Part shown: piece after piece, positions 32,442 through 41,023 of the stretch
How the letters are laid out: each line of letters starts with the position of its first letter
Numbering within the stretch: the first letter of the stretch is position 1
Assembly: GCA_030430845.1 (NCBI GenBank)
Contig: JAUIKE010000046.1
Span: 1 to 49,039, forward strand
Direction: 5' to 3'
Origin: Bacteroidia bacterium
Lineage (GTDB): Bacteria > Bacteroidota > Bacteroidia > Chitinophagales > Saprospiraceae
DNA: 49,039 nt
Notes under the pieces: model-generated
The model's database searches: none
Seen by the model: only the letters and a program-made list of their open reading frames with translations
What the model was told of the DNA's origin: nothing
Made by a program: the position numbers and the translations under genes

Positions 32442-34220
32442 TTAAAAAATAGAGCCTGTTTGAACCTTCCAAAGATCGGAATAAATTCCTTCCTTTTCTG
32501 TCAATTCTTTATGAGAACCGGCCTCAGCAATCTGACCGTCTTCTAACACGATTATGGTATCGGCATGTCGTATAGTAGAGAGGCGATGTGCTACAATAAC
32601 AGCAGTTTTTCCCATTGTAAGCAAGCGAAGGTTTTCTTGGATTGCCCGTTCGGTCTCGGTATCCACTGCACTGGTCGCTTCATCCAGGATCAGTACGGGG
32701 GCATTTTTGAGAATAGCGCGGGCAATGCTCAGCCGCTGTCGCTGTCCGCCCGATAATTTGATTCCCCGTTCGCCTACGATGGCATCGTATTGCTCTGGCA
32801 ACTGTTCAATAAATTGATGTAGCTGAGCCTTTTCGGCCGCCGCTTTGATATCAGAAAGTGATTTATTGGGCATGCCATAAGCAATGTTTTCCCTAATACT
32901 CCCATGAAACAGGTATACATCCTGGCTAACCAAGGCAATCTGGCTTCTTAAATGTTGCAGATTAAGATGACGAATGTCCCTCCCTTCCAGATAAATAGCG
33001 CCTTGACTTACATCATAAAATCGAAGCAATAACTTGATAAGCGTTGTTTTCCCACTCCCTGTTGGGCCGGCTATGCCTACGGTTTGACCTCTGGGAATCC
33101 GTAAGTTGATGTTTTTCAGTACCGGCTGACCTTGTTTGTAGGAAAAGGATACTTCTTGGAGAACTATCTCCCCAGGCTTGTCGGGAAGGGATTGTTCCTG
33201 TTTGGGAGACTGGATCATGGAATGACTATCTACTAAGCCAAAGACCCTGCGGGCGGAGGCCCGGGCGCGCTCGTAATCATCAAATACCCGACCCAGGCGG
33301 GTGATAGGCCACAACAGGCGCTGGATCATCATGGCAAAGAAAGCCAGGCTTCCAAAGGTGAAGCCATTTAAATCATTGATCACCCAATAGGCGCCGATCA
33401 TTAGGGTAGCGGCGAATCCAAGGGCGATGAACATACGGATAATTGGAATATAGACGGAACTCCAGCCAATGGCCTGAAAATTGGCTTTGCGATAGCCATC
33501 CGAAACCTCTTCTACACGTTTTTTCTCAAATTCCTCGGCGTTGAAACTCTTAATAACCAGCATACCGGAAATATTGTTTTCCAACCTGGAGCTCAATTCT
33601 CCGACCATTCCTCTTATCCGCCAATAAAAAGGAGAGACCCTTTTTTGGTACCAAAAACTGCTGGCAATAATGAAGGGGATCGGCAGCATGCCAATCAGGC
33701 CCAGCATGGGAGAAACCACGATCAGCGACCAGCCTGCGAATACAAAAAGAATGATGAGTTGAATGATTTCATTCAGGCTGTTATTGAGAAAGCGCTCTAA
33801 TTGATTTACGTCGTTATTTAATATCGACATCAAATTCCCGGTTCGGTTATTCTCAAAATAAGCCATCTCCCGTTTTTGCAGTTTATCATAGGCCAGTAAT
33901 CTCAAATCATGCTGGACCTGCTGAGCCAATCTCATAAACCCTCGTTTGTAAAGCCATTCAAAAAGGCTTTCAAAACCAAAGATCAGCACGGTGAGAAGGG
34001 CCAAAAAGCGAATGATTGGCCAGGCCTCTGAATACCCTGTCCAGCTCTGGAGCCAGCCGGGAGTATGCCCACTAGCCGTGTCAATGATCCAGGCCGTTAA
34101 AAAAGGAGGCATCAGGTCAAAAAGTTTGTTGATGACACTGGAACCTACCGACGACCATAAGTTAACAGGATAATTCCCTAAATATTTAAACAGTCGATAC
34201 ATCGGACGTTGAACAGACAT
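32442..34220 (-). CDS. ABC exporter with fused membrane and ATPase domains
   Basis: A 592-residue half-transporter that would work as a homodimer in the inner membrane. The first 330 residues hold about six transmembrane helices of type IV exporters. The ATPase follows with Walker A GPTGSGKTT, Q-loop SQDVYLF, signature LSGGQRQRLSIARAIL, Walker B VLILDEATSAVD and the switch histidine AHRLSTIRHAD. It is similar in plan to MsbA and to multidrug exporters; the cargo (lipid, peptide or drug) cannot be read. It sits between a lipoprotein gene and a dehydrogenase gene, 9-10 bp from each. Confidence 0.92.
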   Translation of the reverse strand: MSVQRPMYRLFKYLGNYPVNLWSSVGSSVINKLFDLMPPFLTAWIIDTASGHTPGWLQSWTGYSEAWPIIRFLALLTVLIFGFESLFEWLYKRGFMRLAQQVQHDLRLLAYDKLQKREMAYFENNRTGNLMSILNNDVNQLERFLNNSLNEIIQLIILFVFAGWSLIVVSPMLGLIGMLPIPFIIASSFWYQKRVSPFYWRIRGMVGELSSRLENNISGMLVIKSFNAEEFEKKRVEEVSDGYRKANFQAIGWSSVYIPIIRMFIALGFAATLMIGAYWVINDLNGFTFGSLAFFAMMIQRLLWPITRLGRVFDDYERARASARRVFGLVDSHSMIQSPKQEQSLPDKPGEIVLQEVSFSYKQGQPVLKNINLRIPRGQTVGIAGPTGSGKTTLIKLLLRFYDVSQGAIYLEGRDIRHLNLQHLRSQIALVSQDVYLFHGSIRENIAYGMPNKSLSDIKAAAEKAQLHQFIEQLPEQYDAIVGERGIKLSGGQRQRLSIARAILKNAPVLILDEATSAVDTETERAIQENLRLLTMGKTAVIVAHRLSTIRHADTIIVLEDGQIAEAGSHKELTEKEGIYSDLWKVQTGSIF

Positions 34221-34229
34221 AGTTGAATT

Positions 34230-34934
34230 TTAATCTTTGGAAAACAGACCCGCGTCTCTGTGCTCAAATAAAAGAGAATTACAATAAGCCACATAATCTT
34301 TACAGGAAAGATTAGCAATATACAGGGCTTTATCGAATTGCTGGGCCTGAGAGGACGGAAGATTCCATTGCCGGAGGCTATCAACCAGCTCTCCTTCCAA
34401 TAACTGTAAGGTAGCGAGTTGTTTTTGGATGGCCAATTTCAGACGGTCAGGTTCAGCTTGCTGTAAACATTGCTGGGCTGTTCGGTAAAACTGGGTGGCT
34501 CCTTCCAGGAGTTGAAGGCAATTGCTACTTTTTTTCTCAGTATTCGTTTTAGGCTGGTTTAAAACCTGTACCAGACGACCGCCCAGATTGTAAATGCTCG
34601 GATCTTTTTGATAGGCCAGAAAATAAGTTTCCAATTCTGAAAGGTATCGGCTTAATTCCTGGTATAGCGCTTGCTTGTCTGTGGTCCACTTGTCTGTAGG
34701 TTGAATCTGAGCAAGCCTGTTGCTAAATGTCTCAATTGTTGTCAGGTTTTTAGTTAGGGTGACGGGTGTGTAATACACAAGGGTATCTAACTGATTTTCT
34801 TTCTGCGCATATTGCTCGTATGGGAATTGCAGGAATACTTCTTTTTCGAGCCGATCCATAGGCGCATAGGGATGACAGGACATTAGGCCAAGGATCAGGA
34901 GCAACAGGCAAAATCTAAAAAGCTTAGGTGTCAC
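34230..34934 (-). CDS. Hypothetical lipoprotein
   Basis: A 234-residue protein with a clear lipoprotein signal: MTPKLFRFCLLLLILGLMSC, where LMSC is the lipobox. The mature part is helical and rich in glutamine and leucine with no recognised domain. It lies between cmk (14 bp upstream) and the ABC exporter (9 bp downstream), so it is probably co-transcribed and could serve the exporter, but that is only context. Confidence 0.75.
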   Translation of the reverse strand: MTPKLFRFCLLLLILGLMSCHPYAPMDRLEKEVFLQFPYEQYAQKENQLDTLVYYTPVTLTKNLTTIETFSNRLAQIQPTDKWTTDKQALYQELSRYLSELETYFLAYQKDPSIYNLGGRLVQVLNQPKTNTEKKSSNCLQLLEGATQFYRTAQQCLQQAEPDRLKLAIQKQLATLQLLEGELVDSLRQWNLPSSQAQQFDKALYIANLSCKDYVAYCNSLLFEHRDAGLFSKD

Positions 34935-34948
34935 AACTTCTTTATTTT

Positions 34949-35632
34949 TTATTCATTTTCTTTTATCATCCTTTCCTGAGCCAGGGCAATGGTCATGGCC
35001 AACTGTTCCGGCTCGCTCAGGTTGGTATTATCGATCAAGACTGCGTCCTCTGCTTGTCGAAGCGGACTATCCGCTCTGGTGGAATCAATATGGTCCCGGT
35101 GTTGAAGATTTTTTTCGATTTCTTCTCTGGAAATATTTTTTCCCTGTTTTTCTAACTGCAGTACTCTTCTTCTAATTCTTTCCTCCAGGGTAGCAGTAAG
35201 AAAAATTTTGAGCTCCGCTTTAGGAAAAACGACGGTGCCAATATCCCGTCCGTCCATAACGATCCCTTTTTGTCTTCCTGCAGTTCTTTGTATGTTTACC
35301 ATAGACCGACGAACCGTGGAGATGGCTGCGACTTCACTTACATGCGAAGAAACTTCCAGTCCGCGAATTTCGCTTTCTACATTTTCACCGTTGAGGAAAG
35401 TCGTATTAACTTCATTTATCCTTTTGAATTGAATATCAATCTGTTGGAGCGCTTTCTTTATGCCTGCTTCATTGGCAGGTAAAACCTCGTTACGCAGCAA
35501 ATACAGGGTAGTGGCCCGGTACATGGCCCCTGAATCGATGTAGGCATATTGTAGATGTTGCGCCAGGCTTTTGGCAAGGGTGCTTTTTCCGCAGGAGGAA
35601 AAACCGTCAATGGCAATGATTATTTTTTTCAA
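34949..35632 (-). CDS. cmk: Cytidylate kinase
   Basis: A 227-residue P-loop kinase that phosphorylates CMP and dCMP. The N-terminal IIIAIDGFSSCGKSTLAKSLA is the ATP loop, YIDSGAMYRATTLYLL is the substrate site, and MDGRDIGTVVFPKAELKIFLTA and RADSPLRQAEDAVLIDNT are diagnostic. Length is normal. It heads the minus-strand run with the lipoprotein and exporter genes. I saw no clear promoter in the 207 bp upstream. Confidence 0.95.
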   Translation of the reverse strand: MKKIIIAIDGFSSCGKSTLAKSLAQHLQYAYIDSGAMYRATTLYLLRNEVLPANEAGIKKALQQIDIQFKRINEVNTTFLNGENVESEIRGLEVSSHVSEVAAISTVRRSMVNIQRTAGRQKGIVMDGRDIGTVVFPKAELKIFLTATLEERIRRRVLQLEKQGKNISREEIEKNLQHRDHIDSTRADSPLRQAEDAVLIDNTNLSEPEQLAMTIALAQERMIKENE

Positions 35633-35728
35633 GGTATCAGTTTTAATACGATGATGGTAAGTACCTGGACAAAGTTGCAGAATAGAGCCTGCACTCTAAT
35701 ACTCCAATAAGGGCTAAAGGATAAAAAG

Positions 35729-35766
35729 TAAAGGCTTTGCAATACGCATGTGATGCAAAACCTTTA
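35729..35766 (-). terminator. Likely terminator of the DUF2795 gene
   Basis: Read on the minus strand, TAAAGG, a 2-nt internal loop and TGCAA pair with TTGCA and CCTTTA around a 12-nt loop, and a T-run follows (left of 35729). It lies about 75 bp after the stop codon. Confidence 0.55.
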
Positions 35767-35838
35767 TCGTAATATTTCATCTGATGAAAGGTAGTCGGAA
35801 CTACCCGATCAGGAGCTTTTCAAAAAGTCCGAACTGGA

Positions 35839-36060
35839 TTAATACTCGTCTTCGTTGAAAAGAAAATCATCCTTACGAGGGTAATCTGGCCAAATATCTT
35901 CTATGCTCTCATACATTTCTCCCTCGTCTTCCATTTGCTGTAAATTTTCAATCACTTCCATAGGAGCGCCTGATCGAATAGCATAATCGATCAGCTCATC
36001 CCTGGTTGCTGGCCAGGGAGCTTCTTCCAAGTGATGCGCAAGTTCTAGTGTCCAATACAT
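35839..36060 (-). CDS. DUF2795-family small acidic protein
   Basis: A 73-residue protein matching the DUF2795 pattern widespread in Bacteroidota: MYWTLELAHHLEEAPWPATRDELIDYAIRSGAP then VIENLQQMEDEGEMYESIEDIWPDYP, with an acidic end. The fold is small and helical. Its role is unknown. A well-spaced promoter lies upstream and a terminator downstream, so it forms its own transcript. Confidence 0.88.
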   Translation of the reverse strand: MYWTLELAHHLEEAPWPATRDELIDYAIRSGAPMEVIENLQQMEDEGEMYESIEDIWPDYPRKDDFLFNEDEY

Positions 36061-36191
36061 ATATACAGTAATTTGAGTGAAACCTGGTATGAAAAAGTTA
36101 GCATCCAGGTTTAAGAACCAAATTTTGTTTTAAAAGTTTTGTAAATCTAAAAAGGATGTTACATAGCGTCTTGAACTGTCCGATTTTGCGA

Positions 36192-36222
36192 CAAATGTAA
36201 CAAACCTGTGAAATTAGCCAAA
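36192..36222 (-). promoter_or_regulatory. Bacteroidota-type promoter for the DUF2795 gene
   Basis: On the minus strand, TTTG (36222-36219) and TAcaTTTG (36199-36192) are 19 bp apart, as expected for sigma-A. The transcript would have a leader of about 125 nt. Confidence 0.7.
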
Positions 36223-36290
36223 GTAATTTTGGCAGATTATACAATTATTTTTAAGACAAACAAAAAAAAGTTTAAAAATATCTGCTGTTT

Positions 36291-36329
36291 ATTGAAGATA
36301 ATGATGCCGACGGCATCATTATCTTCAAT
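36291..36329 (-). terminator. Perfect 18-bp hairpin after the transglutaminase-like gene
   Basis: The arms attgaagataatgatgcc and its exact complement flank the loop gac. It begins 4 bp after the stop codon of the minus-strand gene. No T-tract follows, so it may protect the mRNA end rather than terminate alone. Confidence 0.75.
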
Positions 36330-36333
36330 GCTC

Positions 36334-37551
36334 TTACTTATAATAACCTATAATATCAAAGGATTTGTTCTCATACCCCAGCGGAAATTTTCCAATGATG
36401 TCTGAATTTGCCGGTCCGGTGGGGTCACAAATGTAATAAGGTTTACCTTTAAACCAAACGGCATCTCCGTTTAATTCGTTGCTGTGGATTCCAATGGTTA
36501 GGTGATCTTCATAGGCGATGGCCACCATTGGCAGGTCCAGCAGGTTTTTGACTAATTGGTAAAAAAGCGCTGAACGATCTTCACAATCTGAATAGGGATA
36601 GTACAGCACTTCATCGGCAATCATCGGTTTACTTTTTCCAAAAAAGGACTTATCCTCCTTGTATTGAAAAGAGGAACGAGTGAAGGCCGCCAAAAGTTGC
36701 ACAGCATCAGATCTGCTTTTCCCTTCGAGGACCTTACTAAGCTGAGGCATCAGGGTATTGAAAGATATGTTGGACAAGGGGACCTTCAGGTATTGAGATT
36801 CCGAGAAGTAAGGGTAGTCTTCCATGATTTCAACGATCGTTTGATTCACTTGAATGGGAAATCGGTATTCCTGGCCCTTGTACGGAAAAGCGATCTGCTT
36901 GTGTATGATCTTGGCCGGTAAGTCGGGATGCCTTTGCAGATAAAATGAAAAGGCCTTGCCCTCTATTTGAGGCCTGAATTGTAAAAGAAACAATTCTTGT
37001 TGCAGGGAAGGATTCCCTTTGCGAAAACTTGTCAGGTTAGCAAAGGTCCGTTTACCATCCTTTATAAGTGGGATCTCAAACAGCGTGTCCATAGAAAAAA
37101 CGTAGAGGAAAATATAGTTTTTCAAATAGGTCAGGCGTGTATCATAGCCCAATTCGGATAATAAGAACCAGCACAACAATTCTTTTTCTATTTCTCCTCC
37201 TCCCTCTGTGCTCACAATGTGGTCCACTCCTTGATAAATCAACTTATAAAATAACCAATCATTCAAGCCCAGGTGATTTTTGTAATATTGTAGGTCTGCC
37301 ATGAGCGATTCATGTGTACTCAGCTTAAGCAATCGGTAATAACTGCTGATTCCTTTTTCAGAAAGTTGCGCATGATATGCCTGAACCAAATCCGAAGAAT
37401 ATCTTAATTGGATGGAAGTATTGTAAAAAGAAAACTGGGTGACCCGATTTTCTTTACCAAAAGAGGAGCGCTCCGTAGATGTATGCCCCATCCAGAAGGG
37501 AAGGGTAATCAACAGCCCTAATAGAATGCATCGGGGGGAATTACTTTTCAT
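36334..37551 (-). CDS. Exported transglutaminase-like protein
   Basis: A 405-residue protein with an N-terminal signal (MKSNSPRCILLGLLITLPFWMG). The C-terminal third holds a transglutaminase-like core: YSDCEDRSALFYQLVKNLLDLP supplies the cysteine, YEDHLTIGI the histidine and YYICDPTGP the aspartate, in the right order. An upstream stretch near residues 125-160 (ELLCWFLLSELGYDTRL) resembles a second, degenerate copy of the same fold. Bacterial members act as cysteine peptidases or amide transferases outside the cytoplasm; the substrate is unknown. It stands downstream of queA, separated by a terminator. Confidence 0.8.
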   Translation of the reverse strand: MKSNSPRCILLGLLITLPFWMGHTSTERSSFGKENRVTQFSFYNTSIQLRYSSDLVQAYHAQLSEKGISSYYRLLKLSTHESLMADLQYYKNHLGLNDWLFYKLIYQGVDHIVSTEGGGEIEKELLCWFLLSELGYDTRLTYLKNYIFLYVFSMDTLFEIPLIKDGKRTFANLTSFRKGNPSLQQELFLLQFRPQIEGKAFSFYLQRHPDLPAKIIHKQIAFPYKGQEYRFPIQVNQTIVEIMEDYPYFSESQYLKVPLSNISFNTLMPQLSKVLEGKSRSDAVQLLAAFTRSSFQYKEDKSFFGKSKPMIADEVLYYPYSDCEDRSALFYQLVKNLLDLPMVAIAYEDHLTIGIHSNELNGDAVWFKGKPYYICDPTGPANSDIIGKFPLGYENKSFDIIGYYK

Positions 37552-37573
37552 GAAATTAGGGATTGAATAAAGA

Positions 37574-37601
37574 TTTTAGTTTTAGCATCCTAAAACTAAA
37601 A
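37574..37601. repeat. 12-bp hairpin in the leader of the transglutaminase-like gene
   Basis: TTTTAGTTTTAG at 37574-37585 pairs perfectly with 37590-37601 around the loop catc. It ends 22 bp from the start codon at 37551 and could affect translation. The queA terminator follows immediately. Confidence 0.6.
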
Positions 37602-37603
37602 AA

Positions 37604-37644
37604 AAAGAATGAACCCGATGTTCCATACACCGGGTTCATTCTTT
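37604..37644 (-). terminator. Intrinsic terminator of queA
   Basis: The 14-bp arms AAAGAATGAACCCG (37604-37617) and its complement (37631-37644) enclose a 13-nt loop. On the minus strand the stem is followed by a run of T. It lies 46 bp after the queA stop. Confidence 0.88.
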
Positions 37645-37690
37645 AAAAAGTTTAATATCAAAAAAATAAGAACCTTACAATCTCATAACA

Positions 37691-38755
37691 TTATAGGATC
37701 AGCATAGCGTCTCCATAGCTAAAGAAACGGTATTCATTCTTAACGGCTTCTTTATAGGCGTTCATGATCAGGTCATAACCACCAAAGGCACACACCATGA
37801 TCATCAAGCTGGATTTCGGCAGATGAAAGTTAGTGATCATGCTATTAGCGATGCTGAATTCATATGGTGGATAAATGAACTTATTGGTCCAGCCTTCTGC
37901 CGGTTTAAGCATGTATTCAGCAGAGACGGCTGTTTCAATAGCTCGCATAGAAGTCGTGCCCACTGCACAGACCTTACTTTTTTCCTCCTTCGCTTTGTTT
38001 ACAATGTCTGCACATTCAGCTGTGATGCGAAAATACTCTGCATCCATTTTGTGCTTGGAAAGGTCTTCTACATCAATATTCCGAAAGGTACCCAGGCCAA
38101 TGTGCAGTGTGAGTTCAGCAAAATCAATACCTTTTATCTCCAGGCGTTTCATCAACTCCCGGCTATAATGCAAGCCGGCTGTAGGAGCCGCCACAGCACC
38201 GATCTCTTTCGCAAATATGGTTTGAAACCGCTCTTTGTCAATATCTTCAACCGGGCGGCCTATGGCCTTGGGAAGCGGCGTATTCCCCAGGTTGTTCAGC
38301 TCTTTTTGAAATTCCTCCTCGGTGCCGTCATACAAAAAGCGAATGGTTCTTCCTCTGGAAGTGGTATTATCAACCACTTCGGCAACGAGGATATCATTGT
38401 CGTGCTCATCGCTGAAGTAGAGCTTATTACCAACACGTATTTTTCGAGCAGGATCCACCAGTACATCCCAAAGGCGGGACTCTTTGTTGAGTTCTCGCAA
38501 CAGAAATACTTCAATTTTTGCTCCGGTCTTTTCTTTACGCCCGTAAAGTCGGGCAGGGAAAACCTTGGTATTATTGAAAATCATGACATCCCCCTCACCA
38601 AAATAATTGATAATGTCCTTAAAAATGTGATGCTCGATGGTGCCGGTTTCTCGGTGAATCACCATTAACTTGGACTCGTCGCGGTTTTTAGCGGGATATT
38701 GTGCAATTAATTTATTCGGTAGATCAAAAGAGAATTGAGAAAGTTTCGTCCGCAT
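37691..38755 (-). CDS. queA: S-adenosylmethionine:tRNA ribosyltransferase-isomerase
   Basis: A 354-residue enzyme that moves the ribose of SAM onto preQ1-modified tRNA to form epoxyqueuosine. I start it at the ATG at 38753-38755, because [32 protein letters not shown] matches the family start; a TTG seven codons earlier is less likely. [49 protein letters not shown] and [19 protein letters not shown] are diagnostic. A TAacTTTG -7 box (38792-38785 on the minus strand) lies just upstream but has no -33 box. It complements queE in this window. Confidence 0.95.
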   Translation of the reverse strand: MRTKLSQFSFDLPNKLIAQYPAKNRDESKLMVIHRETGTIEHHIFKDIINYFGEGDVMIFNNTKVFPARLYGRKEKTGAKIEVFLLRELNKESRLWDVLVDPARKIRVGNKLYFSDEHDNDILVAEVVDNTTSRGRTIRFLYDGTEEEFQKELNNLGNTPLPKAIGRPVEDIDKERFQTIFAKEIGAVAAPTAGLHYSRELMKRLEIKGIDFAELTLHIGLGTFRNIDVEDLSKHKMDAEYFRITAECADIVNKAKEEKSKVCAVGTTSMRAIETAVSAEYMLKPAEGWTNKFIYPPYEFSIANSMITNFHLPKSSLMIMVCAFGGYDLIMNAYKEAVKNEYRFFSYGDAMLIL

Positions 38756-38776
38756 TCTTAGTAACTGTTTTTTCAA

Positions 38777-38899
38777 ATGAAAGGCAAAGTTAATAATACT
38801 TTACCTATATTTTATCGTGATAAGGCTTTAAATAGTTGTGAAAACACATTGTTAAATACAGCAAGAGCCGTAAAAGAGTTCGGGCTGAGCGTAATTTGA
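38777..38899 (+). pseudogene. Possible remnant reading frame ending in TGA
   Basis: From ATG at 38777 a 40-codon frame runs to TGA at 38897-38899 ([20 protein letters not shown] to KEFGLSVI). Downstream of the TGA the same frame stays open to 39034. It overlaps the queA promoter area. I do not recognise it, and it may be chance. Confidence 0.2.
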
Positions 38900-38923
38900 C
38901 AGAAAAAAGCCTTACTTCATCGA

Positions 38924-39034
38924 ATGTATTCAGCCGATAATCATGAATTAATTAAATTCGCCCAGGATATTAGGAAAGAAATAGAGAGGTTAAAGGGAAA
39001 ACCTGGCCTCAGAGCACATAAACTTGGCAAATGA
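38924..39034 (+). CDS. Possible 36-residue protein coupled to the permease gene
   Basis: A frame of 36 residues (MYSADNHELIKFAQDIRKEI... ending RAHKLGK) starts at 38924, and its TGA overlaps the permease ATG (atga). Such a junction suggests translational coupling. The peptide is helical and basic. It may instead be the end of the remnant frame that starts at 38777, since both lie in one frame with one TGA between. No family is recognised. Confidence 0.4.
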   Translation: MYSADNHELIKFAQDIRKEIERLKGKPGLRAHKLGK

Positions 39035-40281
39035 TTACCCTGCTAAAAATTATCAATGAAGGAATTATGCAGGCCCTGCAACAATTAAGGGGCAATAAGC
39101 TTAGGAGTTTTCTTTCTATGCTTGGCATTTCCATTGGGATCTTTTGTATCATCGGAGTGTTATCTGCAGTGGATTCTCTGGAAAATAACGTTCGTGGCAG
39201 CATTTCTAAGCTGGGGGAAGATGTTATTTACATTCAGAAATTTTCCTGGAACGAGGATCCGGGGCGCAACTGGTTTAAGTGGATGCGTCGCCCAAATATG
39301 GAATTTGATGATTATGAGGTGATCAAAACCAAGGTTGAAGAAGTGGACCTGGTTGCTTTTTATTCCGGGATTGGAGCCCGAACCGTTAAATATAAGTCCA
39401 GTAGTGTGGATCGTGCTTATTTGCTCGCCGGATCCTATGAATTTGGGGACCTGTTTAACTTCGAGTACCAAAAAGGACGGTATTTTTCACCGGTAGAATA
39501 CCATACCGGCTCCAACAAAATCATTCTGGGAGCCAAGGTTGCTGAAGAACTTTTTGGCACTCTGGAGCCTCTTGGTAAAAAAATAAAAATGGACGGCCGA
39601 CACCTGGAAGTAATCGGCATATTGAAAAAATCCGGGGAAAGCATTATTAATATAGCAAACTTTGACGAGGCACTCATTATTTCTCATGAACTGGCTCGGA
39701 AAATCGTTAACCTGAAAACGGCTAACTCCTTTGACCGAACCGTGGCTGTTAAAGCAGGTGATAAAGGAGCGGCACTGGTTAAAGATGAAATAACCGGCGT
39801 GATGAGAGCCCATCGTCGATTGAAACCCAAAGAAGAAAATGACTTCTCCCTGAATGAAGTTTCTATCTTGTCCGGTATACTGGATAGCTTTTTTAATGTT
39901 CTGAATATGCTGGGCTTTGTGATCGGTATTTTTGCCATCATTGTCGGTATGGTAAGCGTAGCGAATATCATGTTCGTTTCTGTAAAAGAACGTACTAATA
40001 TTATTGGGATCAAAAAAGCATTGGGAGCCAAAAGTTATTTTATTCTGCTTGAGTTTTTGATCGAAGCCTCCATTTTGTGCTTATTTGGAGGGTTGATAGG
40101 CCTGGTGTTGGTATATGCTGTGATTAATATTCTGGGCAATGCCATCAACTTTGATCTCTTCCTGTCTGCCTCTAATGTTTTTTGGGGGATTATGGGCTCC
40201 ATGTTTATCGGAGTGCTGGCTGGGCTGATTCCCGCTATACAAGCTTCGAGGATGGATCCTGTAGAGGCCATGCGTAAATAA
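39031..40281 (+). CDS. MacB/FtsX-type ABC transporter permease
   Basis: A 416-residue inner-membrane protein with the MacB plan: an N-terminal helix (about residues 25-47, MLGISIGIFCIIGVLSAVDSL), a periplasmic MacB-like domain (about 50-275) and three C-terminal helices (about 280-405) with GMVSVANIMFVSVKERTNIIGIKKALGA and ending in IPAIQASRMDPVEAMRK. Such permeases work with a separate ATPase and often an adaptor; neither lies next to it here, so they must be elsewhere. They move no substrate through the membrane themselves but transmit force to the periplasm. It ends in a clear terminator. Confidence 0.9.
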   Translation: MITLLKIINEGIMQALQQLRGNKLRSFLSMLGISIGIFCIIGVLSAVDSLENNVRGSISKLGEDVIYIQKFSWNEDPGRNWFKWMRRPNMEFDDYEVIKTKVEEVDLVAFYSGIGARTVKYKSSSVDRAYLLAGSYEFGDLFNFEYQKGRYFSPVEYHTGSNKIILGAKVAEELFGTLEPLGKKIKMDGRHLEVIGILKKSGESIINIANFDEALIISHELARKIVNLKTANSFDRTVAVKAGDKGAALVKDEITGVMRAHRRLKPKEENDFSLNEVSILSGILDSFFNVLNMLGFVIGIFAIIVGMVSVANIMFVSVKERTNIIGIKKALGAKSYFILLEFLIEASILCLFGGLIGLVLVYAVINILGNAINFDLFLSASNVFWGIMGSMFIGVLAGLIPAIQASRMDPVEAMRK

Positions 40282-41023
40282 AGAAAAAAAGGGGAAGCCG
40301 GTCGGCTTCCCCTTTTTTAGTCCTATTCTTCTGTTTTCCTACCGGAAATTTTAACTATCTCACCGGATAATAAAAAAGAAAAAATAAGCATTTATATTAT
40401 GCAGCTCAAACGGTCAAAAGTCCTAACTTAGGGCCGTTTTTGTTGTAATTTGGATTAAAAGTTTAATTTTTTTCTTTTCATAAGAAAATTTTAAATATTT
40501 GTTTGCGTTTTTTGGAGTGGATGAGGTTTTTATTTTTGCAGTTTATAAAATAATATACCGATTCCCTCAGGCAAGTTACCCACACCAGAGCCCGGAAAGC
40601 ACTGGTTGTATTACCTTTAGCGGTAAATAATAACTTGTACAATAAAAGGTTTAACATAAAAAGAAGGGCAAGAGAGGTTAATTCATTAGTTTGCCAACCA
40701 AAGACAAAACTGTCGCTCATTGGTGACAGTGTGGAATGCGTGCGCCCCTTACTTTTATCCAACCTGGTTTATTTACTTTATGAGGCCATTCAATAACATT
40801 TTGAACCGCCACTAAGCCCGTACATAGAAAATTGAAATTATCCTTCCCGCCGGGGGAATAATTTTTAAACTTCCATATTCGGAGTTACCGGCGATTCAAA
40901 ATGTATTGAACGAAATCAATGATAAAGTACTAGAATCTATTTTTTGGCTAATAACCTATTTGGTCTTATTATAAACATTAAGATGGAGTGTTTTTTAATT
41001 CGCGCACCTCAAAAACTTGTCCC
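40282..41023. other. 742-bp gap before the PorP/SprF gene
   Basis: It holds the terminator at 40285-40318, then AT-rich DNA. A TAttTTTG -7 box at 40531-40538 has a TTTG 16 bp upstream (40511-40514), which is short of the usual spacing. Two weak hairpins follow: CTGTC/GACAG around 40709-40729 and an A/T-rich one around 40836-40856. No frame looks like a gene. If the -7 box is used, the porP-like gene would have a leader of about 480 nt. Confidence 0.5.
40285..40318 (+). terminator. Intrinsic terminator of the permease gene
   Basis: The perfect 15-bp arms (40285-40299 and 40304-40318) enclose the loop ggtc, with apex GCC-ggtc-GGC. A run of A starts and a run of T ends the hairpin, which begins 3 bp after the stop codon. 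Confidence 0.92.

Noticed and set aside
38897..38899. Selenocysteine codon in the small frame before the permease
   Set aside because: I saw no selenocysteine insertion stem after the TGA, and no selenoprotein family is recognised.
40478..40762. 94-residue minus-strand frame in the gap before the porP-like gene
   Set aside because: Its residues look like low-complexity translation of AT-rich DNA, there is no promoter, and it crosses likely control signals.
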